A program made the position numbers and the translations under genes. A stretch of DNA of 32,268 bases from DASPKS01 sp035628035 (GTDB lineage Bacteria > Bacteroidota > Rhodothermia > Rhodothermales > Rubricoccaceae): the NCBI GenBank assembly GCA_035628035.1, contig DASPKS010000075.1, forward strand, positions 1 through 32,268, written 5' to 3'. Positions 16,545-24,831 of this stretch are shown piece by piece (within the stretch, counting starts at the first letter, position 1; every line of letters starts with the position of its first letter). Below the pieces are notes generated by a model that saw only the letters and a program-made list of their open reading frames with translations, was not told where the DNA came from and ran no database searches.

Positions 16545-17405
16545 ATGCACCGCATCGTCCTTGGCGCGCTGCTCGCCTTCGTGGCGCTCGCCAGCCCCGC
16601 TGCCGCCCAGCCGGACACCACCACCACGGCGGCCCTCGACTCGCTGGCCAGCGCTGCCGACTCCCTCTCCGCCGCGGCGGACTCGCTGGCCGCCGCGGCG
16701 CGCGAGGCCGCGCGCCGCGACTCCCTCGCCGCCGCCCGCACGCGGCGCGAGCGCGCCCAGGAGTCGTTCGAGGCCGGCAGCGAGCAGCTCCGCGCGCAGA
16801 ACTACACGGGGGCGCTGGAGACGTTCGAGCGGGGCCTCCGCATCGACTCCACGAACATCCTCAACACATACGGGCGCGCGTTCGCGCTCGCCCAGCTCGG
16901 GCGCAACGAGGAGGCCATCATCTCCTTCGACCGTGCCATCCGCATGGCCGAGGCAGAGGACGACACCGCCGCGGTTCGGCTGGCGCGCACGAGCCGCGAG
17001 GGCGTCGTCTCGCAGTGGACCGCCAGCACGTACGCCACGGTGGACCCCCTCATCCAGGCGGAGCCCATCCCGAAGGAGTCGGGCGAGCAGGCCGTCTCCT
17101 TGCTGGCCCCGCTCGCGACGGGCCTCCAGAACGACCTCGGGTTCAACTACCGCTACGCCCGCGCGCTCAACGCCGCCGAGCGCTTCGCCGACGCCGCCCT
17201 CCACGCCGAGCAGGCCGTGAACCTCAGCGTGAACGAGGCGGACCGCTCGCCGTACTACTACGAGCTCGGGATGTCGCTGAAGGGGATGAACCAGGTCGGC
17301 CAGGCCCGGACGGCCTTCGAGCAAGCCCGCACCGGCACGTGGGGCCAGTGGGCCGAGTACCAGCTCGGCGTCCTCGCCACGATGACCGGGGGCGGCGGCA
17401 ACTGA
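16545..17405 (+). CDS. Periplasmic tetratricopeptide-repeat protein with alanine-rich heptad lead
   Basis: This 286-residue protein starts with a signal peptide (MHRIVLGALLAFVALASPAAAQ). Residues 30-64 form five 7-residue units of the type A-D-S-L-A-A-A, likely a short coiled coil. The rest (about 75-285) contains TPR motifs, seen in AQESFEAGSEQLRAQNYTGA, LNTYGRAFALAQLGRNEEAI and YYYELGMSLKGMNQVGQARTA. TPR domains bind proteins; such proteins often serve in envelope assembly, but no partner is suggested here. I use the ATG giving MHRIVLG, 27 bases inside the longest frame. The C-terminus is a short glycine-rich tail. Confidence 0.85.
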   Translation: MHRIVLGALLAFVALASPAAAQPDTTTTAALDSLASAADSLSAAADSLAAAAREAARRDSLAAARTRRERAQESFEAGSEQLRAQNYTGALETFERGLRIDSTNILNTYGRAFALAQLGRNEEAIISFDRAIRMAEAEDDTAAVRLARTSREGVVSQWTASTYATVDPLIQAEPIPKESGEQAVSLLAPLATGLQNDLGFNYRYARALNAAERFADAALHAEQAVNLSVNEADRSPYYYELGMSLKGMNQVGQARTAFEQARTGTWGQWAEYQLGVLATMTGGGGN

Positions 17406-17427
17406 CCGCGCCCGCTCGACGCTTGCG

Positions 17428-17456
17428 AAGCCGCCTCGGGATGCCGGGGCGGCTTT
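17428..17456. terminator. Likely bidirectional terminator hairpin
   Basis: AAGCCGCC (17428-17435) pairs with GGCGGCTT (17448-17455) around a 12-base loop. It lies between the ends of the convergent TPR gene and the 46-residue membrane protein gene. The T-run is short (TTT), so efficiency is uncertain. Confidence 0.55.
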
Positions 17457-17461
17457 GCCGT

Positions 17462-17602
17462 TCATACCGTCCGCCGACTGCCGACGTACATCAGCACGAG
17501 GAGGAAGATGATCGGGAGGAGGACAGCAGCGACGGGCATCCACTCCAGCCCGGTGCCCTGGGCACCGATGTCCGGCTTGAGCGCGAGGAAGGCAAGCGGC
17601 AT
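17462..17602 (-). CDS. Small single-span membrane protein, 46 residues
   Basis: The frame starting at the ATG at 17602 encodes MPLAFLALKPDIGAQGTG followed by a hydrophobic helix (MPVAAVLLPIIFLLVLMYV) and a basic end, GSRRTV. The helix followed by R-R fits a single-span inner-membrane protein with its C-terminus in the cytoplasm. The longer frame upstream of this ATG is arginine-rich and overlaps the opposite-strand acyltransferase gene, so I reject it. It is convergent with the TPR gene and divergent from the polysaccharide block, separated from it by 62 bases. I recognise no family. It could instead be a chance frame, though the helix is well formed. Confidence 0.5.
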   Translation of the reverse strand: MPLAFLALKPDIGAQGTGLEWMPVAAVLLPIIFLLVLMYVGSRRTV

Positions 17603-17664
17603 GGGAGAGCGCGTGAGGGAAGGCGATAACTTGGCCTGAACGCCCCGCGCGCCGCGCCGATCCC

Positions 17665-18423
17665 ATGCCCGTCTCCCCCGCCGCCCACGTGGACCCGACC
17701 GCCGTGCTCCCCCCCGATGCGGAGGTGGGTCCATTCACCGTTGTGGGGCCGGGCGTACGCGTGGGGGAGGGGGCGCAGATCGGCGCGCACGTGGTCCTCC
17801 ATGCAGACTCGCTCCTAGGGACCAACGTCCGCGTGGACGACCATGCCGTCGTCGGCAAGCAGCCGATGCGGGCAGCACGGAGCGCCACCACGCGGGCCGA
17901 GCCCCTTCCCCCTGCCGAAGTCGGCGATGGGTGCCTCGTCGGAACGGGCGCCGTGCTCTACGCTGGCTGCCGGCTCGGGCCCCGCGTGCTCGTGGCCGAC
18001 TACGCCACCATCCGCGAGCGCGTCGAGGTCGGCGCGGAAACCATCGTCGGGCGCGGCGTCGCCGTGGAGAACGACTGCCACGTGGGGGCGCGGTGCAAGC
18101 TGGAGACGAACGCCTACCTCGCCGCCTACACCACGGTCGAGGACGACGTGTTCGTGGCGCCGGGCGTGCTCACGAGCAACGACCGCTTCCTCGGGCGGAC
18201 GGAGGAGCGGAAGCGGCACTTCGGCGGGCCCGTTGTCCGGCGCGGCGCGCGCCTCGGCGTGGGCGCCGTGCTCCTTCCCGGCACGGAGGTGCCTGAGGAA
18301 GCCCTCGTCGGCGCGGGCGCCGTGCTCACGCGCGACGCCAAGGCAGGACAGGTCCACGTGGGCATACCTGCACGGGCAGTCCGGCCGGTCCCCCCGGAGC
18401 AGCGCCTCGACGGCGGGGGCTGA
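17665..18423 (+). CDS. Left-handed beta-helix acyltransferase, likely for an amino sugar nucleotide
   Basis: This 252-residue protein is almost wholly hexapeptide repeats ([LIV]-G-x4 turns), from SPAAHVDPTAVLPPDAEVG to the typical end VGAGAVLTRDAKAGQVHVGIPARAVRP. Such proteins are trimeric acyltransferases that use acetyl-CoA or acyl-ACP. The segment VEDDVFVAPGVLTSNDRFLGR near residues 165-180 resembles the WlbB/WbpD-type N-acetyltransferases that acylate a 3-amino sugar nucleotide. An LpxA-like or serine acetyltransferase activity is less likely given the context. It is first in a plus-strand run with a DegT aminotransferase 45 bases downstream and a Gfo/Idh/MocA dehydrogenase, the usual partners for that step. 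Confidence 0.82.
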   Translation: MPVSPAAHVDPTAVLPPDAEVGPFTVVGPGVRVGEGAQIGAHVVLHADSLLGTNVRVDDHAVVGKQPMRAARSATTRAEPLPPAEVGDGCLVGTGAVLYAGCRLGPRVLVADYATIRERVEVGAETIVGRGVAVENDCHVGARCKLETNAYLAAYTTVEDDVFVAPGVLTSNDRFLGRTEERKRHFGGPVVRRGARLGVGAVLLPGTEVPEEALVGAGAVLTRDAKAGQVHVGIPARAVRPVPPEQRLDGGG

Positions 18424-18468
18424 GCCCCTGGGGACGTGCGTACCTTCGTCGGCCCCAGCCCGCCCGCG

Positions 18469-19638
18469 ATGAAGCTCCAGATGGTGGACCTGCACGCGCA
18501 GGTCGCCGCCCTCCGCCCCGAGCTGGACGCCGCCTACGCGGCCGTCCTCGAAAGCGGCGCGTTCGTGCGTGGCCCGTTCGTGTCGGCCTTCGAGGAGGAG
18601 TTCGCGGCGTGGGTGGCTTCCACCGGGGACGGCCTCCCGCAAGGAGAACCGCTCTACGCGCTCGGCGTCGGGAACGGGACCGACGCGCTCCAGATCGCCC
18701 TAATGGCGCTCGGCGTCGGCCCGGGCGACGCGGTGATCACCTCGCCGTTCACGTTCGTCGCGACGGCGGAGGCGGCAGCACTCCTCGGCGCGCGGCCCGT
18801 ATTCGTCGACATCGAGCCGGACACGTTCAACCTCGACCCCGCCCTCCTCGACGCGGCGATCACCGCGCGCACGAAGGCCATCGTTCCCGTCCACCTCTTC
18901 GGACAGCCGGCGAAGATGGACCTCCTTCTAGCCCTCGCCGAGGAGCGGGGCATCCCTGTCGTCGAGGATGCCGCGCAGGCCATCGGGGCGACGTGGCGGG
19001 GTCGCCCGGCCGGGACCATGGCCGCGTTCGGGACGATCTCGTTCTACCCGTCGAAGAACCTCAGCGCCTTCGGCGACGGCGGGGCGATCCTCACGACCGA
19101 CCCGGCGCGCTTCGCCGAAGCGAAGTCCATCGCCAACCACGGCGCCGAGCGGAAGTACTACCACGAGCGGGTCGGCATCAACAGCCGGCTTGACGCGCTC
19201 CAGGCAGCGTTCCTCTCGGTGAAGCTCCGTCACCTCGCGGCGTGGACGGCCGCACGGCAAGCGGTGGCCGAGCAGTACGACGCGCTCTTCGCCGGCAGCG
19301 CGTTCGCCATCCCCCCCGCGCGCGATCCCGGCGCCACGCACGTCTTCCACCAGTACACCCTCCGCGTGCCGGCCGACGCGCGGGACGACCTCGCCACCCA
19401 CCTCAAGGCGAAGGGCATCCCGACGATGGTGTACTACCCGGTGCCGCTGCACCGGCTGCCCGTCTTCGAAGAGCTCGGCTACGCGGAAGGGAGCCTGCCC
19501 GAAGCCGAGCGCGCCAGCCGCGAGGTGCTCTCGCTCCCGATGCACCCCGACCTCACGCCGGAGCAGGTCCGCTACGTGGCCGGCGCCGTGCGGGCCTTCG
19601 CCGGGGAGGCGTTGGCCGAGGCCCTCGTCCCGGCCTGA
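18469..19638 (+). CDS. DegT/DnrJ/EryC1/StrS-family sugar aminotransferase
   Basis: This 389-residue PLP enzyme adds an amino group, usually from glutamate, to a keto-sugar nucleotide. Family motifs in order are VGNGTDALQIALMALGVGPGD (cofactor phosphate site), TSPFTFVATAEAAALLGARPVFVDIE, VEDAAQAIGATWRG, and the PLP lysine in SFYPSKNLSAFGDGG. Next come GINSRLDALQAAFL, HQYTLRV and the C-terminal MVYYPVPLHRLPVF. It is close to WbpE/WlbC-type enzymes that aminate C3. I use the ATG giving MKLQMVDLHAQV, 33 bases inside the longest frame. The neighbouring acyltransferase and dehydrogenase would supply the following and preceding steps. Confidence 0.92.
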   Translation: MKLQMVDLHAQVAALRPELDAAYAAVLESGAFVRGPFVSAFEEEFAAWVASTGDGLPQGEPLYALGVGNGTDALQIALMALGVGPGDAVITSPFTFVATAEAAALLGARPVFVDIEPDTFNLDPALLDAAITARTKAIVPVHLFGQPAKMDLLLALAEERGIPVVEDAAQAIGATWRGRPAGTMAAFGTISFYPSKNLSAFGDGGAILTTDPARFAEAKSIANHGAERKYYHERVGINSRLDALQAAFLSVKLRHLAAWTAARQAVAEQYDALFAGSAFAIPPARDPGATHVFHQYTLRVPADARDDLATHLKAKGIPTMVYYPVPLHRLPVFEELGYAEGSLPEAERASREVLSLPMHPDLTPEQVRYVAGAVRAFAGEALAEALVPA

Positions 19639-19653
19639 CCCGCCGCCTCCGTG

Positions 19654-20658
19654 ATGGCCCCGAAGGTCAGCGTCGTCGTCCCCGCGTACAACGTCGAGCG
19701 GTACGTCGCCCGCGCCGTCCGCTCCGCGCTCGCCCAGACCCTCGCCGACGTCGAGGTCATCGTCGTCGACGACGGCTCTACAGACAGCACGGCCGCCGCC
19801 GCGCTCGCCGCGGGCGACGACCGCGTCCGCGTGGTCGCGCACGGCGCGAACCGCGGCCCGGGCGCCGCGCGCAACACCGGCATCGAGCACGCCCGCGGCG
19901 AATGGGTCGGCGTCCTCGACGCCGACGACTGGTTCGGTCCGCGTCGGCTCGCGCGGCTCCTCGAGGCCGCCGAGGCCACCGGCGCCGACCTCGTTGCCGA
20001 CGACCTCTACCTCATCGCCGACGGGGCGAGCGTTCCCTACGCGCGGCAGCTTCGGTCGGGCGGCGTCCGCGCGCGGGCGCCCTACCCTATCGACCTCGTC
20101 CCCTTCGTCGACTCCTTGCTGCGGGGGAAGCGGCCGATGTACAGCCTGCTCCAGCCGCTCATCCGCCGTGAGGCCCTTCTCCGAACCGGCCTCCGGTATG
20201 ACGAAGGGATCCGGCTCGGCGAGGACATCGCCTTCGGGATCGACGCCCTCCTCGCGGGCCTCCGCTTCGTCGTTCTCCCCGAACCCCACTACTACTACCG
20301 GCAGGCACGGCCGGGTGCGCTCACGGCCATCGACCGGGGCCCGTTCCTCCAGCACTTCGTCGCCCTCCACGACGAGCTCGCCGGGACCCGCCCCCTCCCC
20401 CCCGAGGCGCGCCGGCGGTTCCTGCGGTTCCGTGCGCAGTACGCGGAGCTGTACGAGGTGTGGCAGCTGGGCCAGCTCGCCCGCGAGCGCGGTCCACTCC
20501 GCGCCCTCCTCCACCTTGCTGGGCGGCCCCGGCTGGCGGCGGCCCTGGTAGGCTACCTCCCCGAGAAGCTTCGCTACCTCTACCGGATGCGGTACGGCCG
20601 CGTGGCGGCGGCTGGCGAGCCCGCTCCGCGAGGCACGCTGGAGGGGGTACCCGCATGA
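19654..20658 (+). CDS. GT2 family glycosyltransferase
   Basis: This 334-residue GT-A fold enzyme adds a sugar from a nucleotide donor to the growing repeat unit at the inner membrane. It shows VSVVVPAYNVERYVARAV, the nucleotide-binding EVIVVDDGSTDST, RGPGAARNTGIEHARGEWV and the metal-binding D-x-D in VLDADDW (about residue 88). The acceptor part includes GEDIAFGIDALLAGLRFVVLP. A GTG lies directly before the ATG; I use the ATG. Its TGA stop overlaps the ATG of the next gene (ATGA), which suggests translational coupling. Donor and linkage cannot be predicted. Confidence 0.93.
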   Translation: MAPKVSVVVPAYNVERYVARAVRSALAQTLADVEVIVVDDGSTDSTAAAALAAGDDRVRVVAHGANRGPGAARNTGIEHARGEWVGVLDADDWFGPRRLARLLEAAEATGADLVADDLYLIADGASVPYARQLRSGGVRARAPYPIDLVPFVDSLLRGKRPMYSLLQPLIRREALLRTGLRYDEGIRLGEDIAFGIDALLAGLRFVVLPEPHYYYRQARPGALTAIDRGPFLQHFVALHDELAGTRPLPPEARRRFLRFRAQYAELYEVWQLGQLARERGPLRALLHLAGRPRLAAALVGYLPEKLRYLYRMRYGRVAAAGEPAPRGTLEGVPA

Positions 20659-21719
20659 AGCCCGTCCGTCTCGCGCAGGTCGGCGTGGGGAACTGGGGGC
20701 GGAACCTCCTCCGCGCCTTCGCGAGCCAGCCTGGCGTCGAGGTCGCGTGGGCGTGCGACGTGCGCGCCGAGGCGCTCGCCGCCGCTGCGCGGCACCATCC
20801 CCACCTCCACACGACGGCGCGGGTAGAAGACGTGCTGGACGACGAGGCCGTCGAGGCCGTGGTCATCGCGACGGAGACGCCGCAGCACGCGCCCTGCGCC
20901 GAGGCCGCCCTGCGAGCGGGCAAGCACGTCTTCGTCGAGAAGCCGCTGGCCCACGCCGTCGAGGACGCCGAGCGGCTGGTGGCGCTGGCGGAGGCGTCGG
21001 GCAAGACGCTGATGGTGGGGCACCTGCTCCGCTACCACCCCGCCTTCGAGCACGTCGAGCGGCTGATCCGCGACGGCGCACTGGGCGAGGTGCACTACCT
21101 CTACAGCCAACGCGTGAACCTCGGCGTCGTCCGCCGGCACGAGAACGCGTTCGACAGCCTGGCCCCGCACGACCTCGCGCTCGCGCTCGCGCTCATCGGC
21201 CGGCCGGCCGTGGCCGTGGCCGCGCAGGGACACGCGTACCTCCAGCCCGGCGTCGAGGACGTCGTCTTCGCGACGGTGTTCTTCGACGGCGGCGCGCTGG
21301 CGCACCTCCACACGAGCTGGCTCGACCCCCACAAGGTGCGGAAGGTGACCGTCGTCGGCAGCCGGCAGATGGCCGTCGTCGACGACATGGAGCCGGCCGA
21401 GAAGGTCCGCCTCTACGACAAGGGCGCCGTGCTCCTCCAAGAGGACGCCTTCACCGGGTTCGCGGGCGCCGTCGCCGTCCGCTCCGGCGACGTCGTCATC
21501 CCCCATGTGCCGACGACCGAGCCGCTCCGGCTCGAAGCGGAAGCGTTCCTCACGAGCGTGCGCGAGGGGACGCCGCCCCGCACCGGCGGGCGCGAGGGGC
21601 TCGCTGTCGTCCGTATCCTCGACGCGGCCCGCCGCTCGCTCGCCGCGCAGGGCGCCCGCATCGAGCTGGGGAAGACAGGAGACGGAGGACTGAAGACGGA
21701 GGGAGGCCCGAAGCCGTGA
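20655..21719 (+). CDS. Gfo/Idh/MocA-family sugar nucleotide dehydrogenase (WlbA-like)
   Basis: This 354-residue NAD(P)-dependent oxidoreductase has the Rossmann motif QVGVGNWGRNL (about 8-18), the family FVEKPLAHA motif (about 95) and GHLLRYHPAFEHVERLI. It also has SLAPHDLALALALIG, with the likely catalytic histidine, and the segment VRKVTVVGSRQMAVVDDMEP. That last form is typical of the subgroup found in polysaccharide loci and often annotated as UDP-N-acetylglucosamine 3-dehydrogenase or its glucuronate counterpart. It would create the 3-keto sugar used by the aminotransferase. The final 16 residues (from about GKTGDGGLK) are encoded by a period-7 repeat and are unlikely to be part of the ancestral fold. 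The TGA overlaps the GTG start of the next gene. Confidence 0.9.
   Translation: MKPVRLAQVGVGNWGRNLLRAFASQPGVEVAWACDVRAEALAAAARHHPHLHTTARVEDVLDDEAVEAVVIATETPQHAPCAEAALRAGKHVFVEKPLAHAVEDAERLVALAEASGKTLMVGHLLRYHPAFEHVERLIRDGALGEVHYLYSQRVNLGVVRRHENAFDSLAPHDLALALALIGRPAVAVAAQGHAYLQPGVEDVVFATVFFDGGALAHLHTSWLDPHKVRKVTVVGSRQMAVVDDMEPAEKVRLYDKGAVLLQEDAFTGFAGAVAVRSGDVVIPHVPTTEPLRLEAEAFLTSVREGTPPRTGGREGLAVVRILDAARRSLAAQGARIELGKTGDGGLKTEGGPKP
21671..21705. repeat. Period-7 purine-rich repeat inside the dehydrogenase 3' end
   Basis: Five heptamers read GAAGACA, GGAGACG, GAGGACT, GAAGACG and GAGGGAG. They share the RGAC core and 7-base period of the patch at 11024-11058 but with a different third part. 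Here they are translated as the last residues of the Gfo/Idh/MocA protein, ending 11 bases before the next gene's start. Confidence 0.6.
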
Positions 21720-23425
21720 TCCGACCCACGAGACGCCGAACGCCGCGCTTCGCTGCGCTCGCGCTCTTCGCGCTCGCCTCCGCCGCCCACGCGCAGACGG
21801 AGGGGGTGCTCCCCGTCGGCGACCCCGTGCACCGCTTCCTGGAGCGGCAGCAGACGCGGGGGCACCTCCGGGAGGCGCACCTCAGCCACCAGCCGCTCTC
21901 GGCCTACGCCGCCCGCGCCCTCCTCGATAGCCTCGCCGCCGACAGCGCCGCCGTCGCGGCGCTGGCGCCGGCCGACCGCCGGCTGCTCGCCCGCCTCCGA
22001 GGCGAGACCCCCGGGCCCGGGGCGGCGCTCGCCCGCCGCTACGTCCCGTTCGTCTACCGCAACGGGCAGGACCTCCTCCGTGCCGAGGGCGACGGCTACG
22101 GACTTGTTCTGACCCCACTCGCCTATCTCCAAGCGGGGCGTGCGTCGCAATCCACAGACGGCGTGGCCGGCGAAGGCCTCACGGTGTGGCGGAACACACG
22201 CGGGGCCCGCGCGGCCGGCCACCTCGGCCGCCTGGACCGGACGTTCTTCTTCTTCGAGACGCGCATCGAAGAGAACCAGCGCGTCGAGCCCGCGGCCGAC
22301 AACGCGCTCGTTGGCGCGCGGATCGGCGAGCGCTACTTCCGCGACGGCCGGACGTACGACTACTGGGTCGCGACGGGGCTCGTCGGCGTGAAGACACGGT
22401 TCGTGGAAGCACGGCTCGGTCGTGACCGCGCGCGGTGGGGCGCGGCACGGGGCCCGCTCCTCGTGTCGGGCTTCCCGACCACGTTCGACCAGCTCCAGCT
22501 CCGCACGAGGGTCTGGCGCGTGGAGTACGTCAACGTGTTCTCGGCGCTGGCCGACCCCACGCAGCCGCGCGACTCCCTCACGAACCAGATCCGCGCACGC
22601 TACGGCGTCTTCCACCGGCTCGCCCTCGACCTCCCCGGTCGCGTTCAGGTGGGCCTCTCGGAATCGGCCATCCTCGCGCCGACGCCGGAGGATCGGGGTC
22701 CGGAGTTCTACCTCGCCTACCTCAACCCGATCATCTTCTACCGCGCACTCGACTTCGAGTGGGGCAGCCCGGCCAACATGCTCATCGCGCTCGACGCGCA
22801 GTGGGTGCCTGTAGGCGGCGTCCAGCTCTACGGCCAGCTCATGCTCGACGAGTTCCGCGCGGGCGACCTCTTCAGCGGGGACGGCTCGTACACGAACAAG
22901 TGGGGGGGACTCCTCGGCCTCCACCTCGCGGACGTGGCCGTGCCGGGCCTGGAGGTGCGCGCGGAGTACGCGCGGATCCGCCCGTACACCTACTCCAGCG
23001 TGGACCCCGAGCGCGCCTACGTCCACTTCCTGGGGACGATGGGGCACCCCTACGGACCGAACGCCGAGGGCCTCACCGTGTGGGCGGACTACCGGCCGAC
23101 CGACCGGCTCACGGCCTCGGTCGAGGGCACGCTCCTCCGCCGGGGCCGCAACGATGGTGCGGTCAACTATGGCAGCGACCCCCTCGTCCCCTACACCACG
23201 GGCGTCCCCAACGAGTCCGGCACGTTTGTCGGACAGGGCATCCGCCAGACAGAGACGCGCCTCGACGCCCGTGTGGGCTATGAGCTGCTGCCGGGCCTCG
23301 TCGCTGAAGCGATTACGCGGTGGGCCCACACCACCGACGCGGCGGACCCTGCCCTGAACCGCGACTACGTCAGCGCGCTCGCGGGGCTACGGTGGGGCCT
23401 CCCCTACCAGTCCGCCCGCTTCTAG
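21716..23425 (+). CDS. Wzi-like capsule assembly outer-membrane protein
   Basis: This 569-residue protein begins at a GTG overlapping the previous stop (GTGA). A basic start (IRPTRRRTPR) and signal peptide (FAALALFALASAAHAQ) are followed by VLPVGDPVHRFLERQQTRGHL. That form opens Bacteroidota capsule assembly Wzi family proteins. The rest alternates short amphipathic strands rich in Y, F and R (for example RYVPFVYRNGQDL, FFFFETRIEENQ, FYLAYLNPIIFYRALDFEW), as expected for an outer-membrane beta-barrel. E. coli Wzi is a surface lectin that anchors capsule. Its place at the end of the polysaccharide operon fits surface attachment of the polymer. The stop codon is 7 bases from the end of the convergent WecA-like gene. 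Confidence 0.8.
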   Translation: MIRPTRRRTPRFAALALFALASAAHAQTEGVLPVGDPVHRFLERQQTRGHLREAHLSHQPLSAYAARALLDSLAADSAAVAALAPADRRLLARLRGETPGPGAALARRYVPFVYRNGQDLLRAEGDGYGLVLTPLAYLQAGRASQSTDGVAGEGLTVWRNTRGARAAGHLGRLDRTFFFFETRIEENQRVEPAADNALVGARIGERYFRDGRTYDYWVATGLVGVKTRFVEARLGRDRARWGAARGPLLVSGFPTTFDQLQLRTRVWRVEYVNVFSALADPTQPRDSLTNQIRARYGVFHRLALDLPGRVQVGLSESAILAPTPEDRGPEFYLAYLNPIIFYRALDFEWGSPANMLIALDAQWVPVGGVQLYGQLMLDEFRAGDLFSGDGSYTNKWGGLLGLHLADVAVPGLEVRAEYARIRPYTYSSVDPERAYVHFLGTMGHPYGPNAEGLTVWADYRPTDRLTASVEGTLLRRGRNDGAVNYGSDPLVPYTTGVPNESGTFVGQGIRQTETRLDARVGYELLPGLVAEAITRWAHTTDAADPALNRDYVSALAGLRWGLPYQSARF

Positions 23426-23432
23426 GCGGCGC

Positions 23433-24689
23433 TCACCGCTCAGGCGCGGGGACGGGTGTAAGCGAGGGCGGCGGAGTCGCCCCTCCGGCCGGAGCCACTT
23501 CCGGCGGGGCGAGAAGTTCGGCCGGGTCCCCCTGTGCGCCGTCGCCGCTGGAGGTGGCCTTGAGGGCGAGCCCGCGCAGGCGAAGCCCCTCCCGCGCCGG
23601 GCGCGGGAGCGCCGCCGCAGGGGCGCCGCCGAAGTAGCCGAGCGTCTGGAGGAACCCGCCCACCACGACGCATCCCCCCATGAAGATCAAGGCGGCCGTC
23701 TGCGGGCGGCTGAGCGCCATCGCGAGCGCGCCGAGGGCGAAGAAGACACCCACGCCGTAGAGGGCGAGCGCGGCTCGGCGGGGGGAATTCAGCCGCAGCG
23801 CCACCCGGTGGTGGATGTGGTCGCGGTCGGGGTAGAACGGCGACCGGCGCTGGACGTACCGCCGGGCGATGGAGAGCACCGCGTCGAGGACAGGCAGCCC
23901 CATCACGACGACGGGGATGACGAGGAGGAGGACCGGGTGGGCATGCGCGCTCCCCCGGAGGGCGTAGGCGCCGAGGAGGTAGCCGAGGAACAGGCTCCCG
24001 CTGTCGCCCATGAAGATCGAGGCCGGCGCGAAGTTGAACCGGAGGAACCCGACGAGCGCGCCCGCCAGCGCGGCCACGAGCACGAGCGCGCCGAAGTCGC
24101 CCCCGGCGGCGTGGACTCCCGCCAGCCCCGCCAGCGCGATCGCGGTCACTCCGGCGGCGAGCCCGTCCATCCCGTCGATCATGTTGATGGCGTTCATCGC
24201 GCCCACCATCCAGATCACCGTCAGGCCGACCGAGGCCACGGCGGCGAGGGGGCCGCCGCCGAGGACCCCGTCGAGCAGCTCGATGCGAAACCCGCTCAGG
24301 ACCACGAGCCCGGCCACGAGGGCCTGCGCCCACGCCTTCGGGCGGAAGTGGAGGTCGTGGAGGTCATCCCAGAACCCGACGAGGGTGATGACGACGGCAC
24401 CGAGGAGAATGAGCGGGGGTGGCGGCGTGAGGAGGGCCGTCCATGCCGGCGGGAGGAACGGACGCGCGAGGAGCATGGCCCCGACCCCCCCGAAGAACGC
24501 GCCCGCGATGGCGAGGCCGCCCACGTTCGGGATGGGCGTGCCGTGGATCTTGCGCTTCCCGTCGGGCGCGTCGGTCCACCCCTTCTGGAGGGCGATCCGC
24601 CGAACTGGCGGGACGAGCAGCACCGCGAGCCCGAGGCTGAGCATGAAACCGCCGAGCAGGATCAGGATCGGGACCACCGGGGGGGGCAT
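23433..24689 (-). CDS. WecA/MraY-family polyprenyl-phosphate sugar-1-phosphate transferase
   Basis: This 418-residue polytopic protein starts polysaccharide synthesis by moving a sugar 1-phosphate, usually an N-acetylated amino sugar, from UDP to undecaprenyl phosphate. Family motifs are KIHGTPIPNVGGLAI near the N-terminus, the metal-binding D-D in GFWDDLHDL, NAINMIDGMDGLAAG, FNFAPASIFMGDSGSLFLGY, and the cytoplasmic RDHIHHR motif (HIHH) typical of WecA/WbpL rather than MraY. About eleven hydrophobic helices are visible. A proline- and alanine-rich tail of about 50 residues follows the last helix. I use the ATG directly after the longest frame's TTG. It sits 205 bases from the upstream gene and probably has its own promoter. 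Confidence 0.93.
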   Translation of the reverse strand: MPPPVVPILILLGGFMLSLGLAVLLVPPVRRIALQKGWTDAPDGKRKIHGTPIPNVGGLAIAGAFFGGVGAMLLARPFLPPAWTALLTPPPPLILLGAVVITLVGFWDDLHDLHFRPKAWAQALVAGLVVLSGFRIELLDGVLGGGPLAAVASVGLTVIWMVGAMNAINMIDGMDGLAAGVTAIALAGLAGVHAAGGDFGALVLVAALAGALVGFLRFNFAPASIFMGDSGSLFLGYLLGAYALRGSAHAHPVLLLVIPVVVMGLPVLDAVLSIARRYVQRRSPFYPDRDHIHHRVALRLNSPRRAALALYGVGVFFALGALAMALSRPQTAALIFMGGCVVVGGFLQTLGYFGGAPAAALPRPAREGLRLRGLALKATSSGDGAQGDPAELLAPPEVAPAGGATPPPSLTPVPAPER

Positions 24690-24802
24690 CAAGGCGCGGG
24701 CTCGGCTACCGGGAGGGGGAGAGGGGCAAACAGCGGCGGAGCACGGGAATATAGAGCGCGCGGGGATATCGCCCTACGCTCCGGCGTATTCCGTAACCCT
24801 GC

Positions 24803-24831
24803 TAGTTAATCACGGGGATGGTAATTCGCAA
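24803..24831 (-). promoter_or_regulatory. Possible promoter for the WecA-like gene
   Basis: On the minus strand, TTGCGA (24831-24826) and TAACTA (24808-24803) are separated by exactly 17 bases in an unusually AT-rich part of a 205-base gap. A second TTGCGAA copy lies 12 bases upstream (24843-24837), giving a tandem TTGCGAA pair. The inferred leader would be about 107 bases. Confidence 0.4.
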
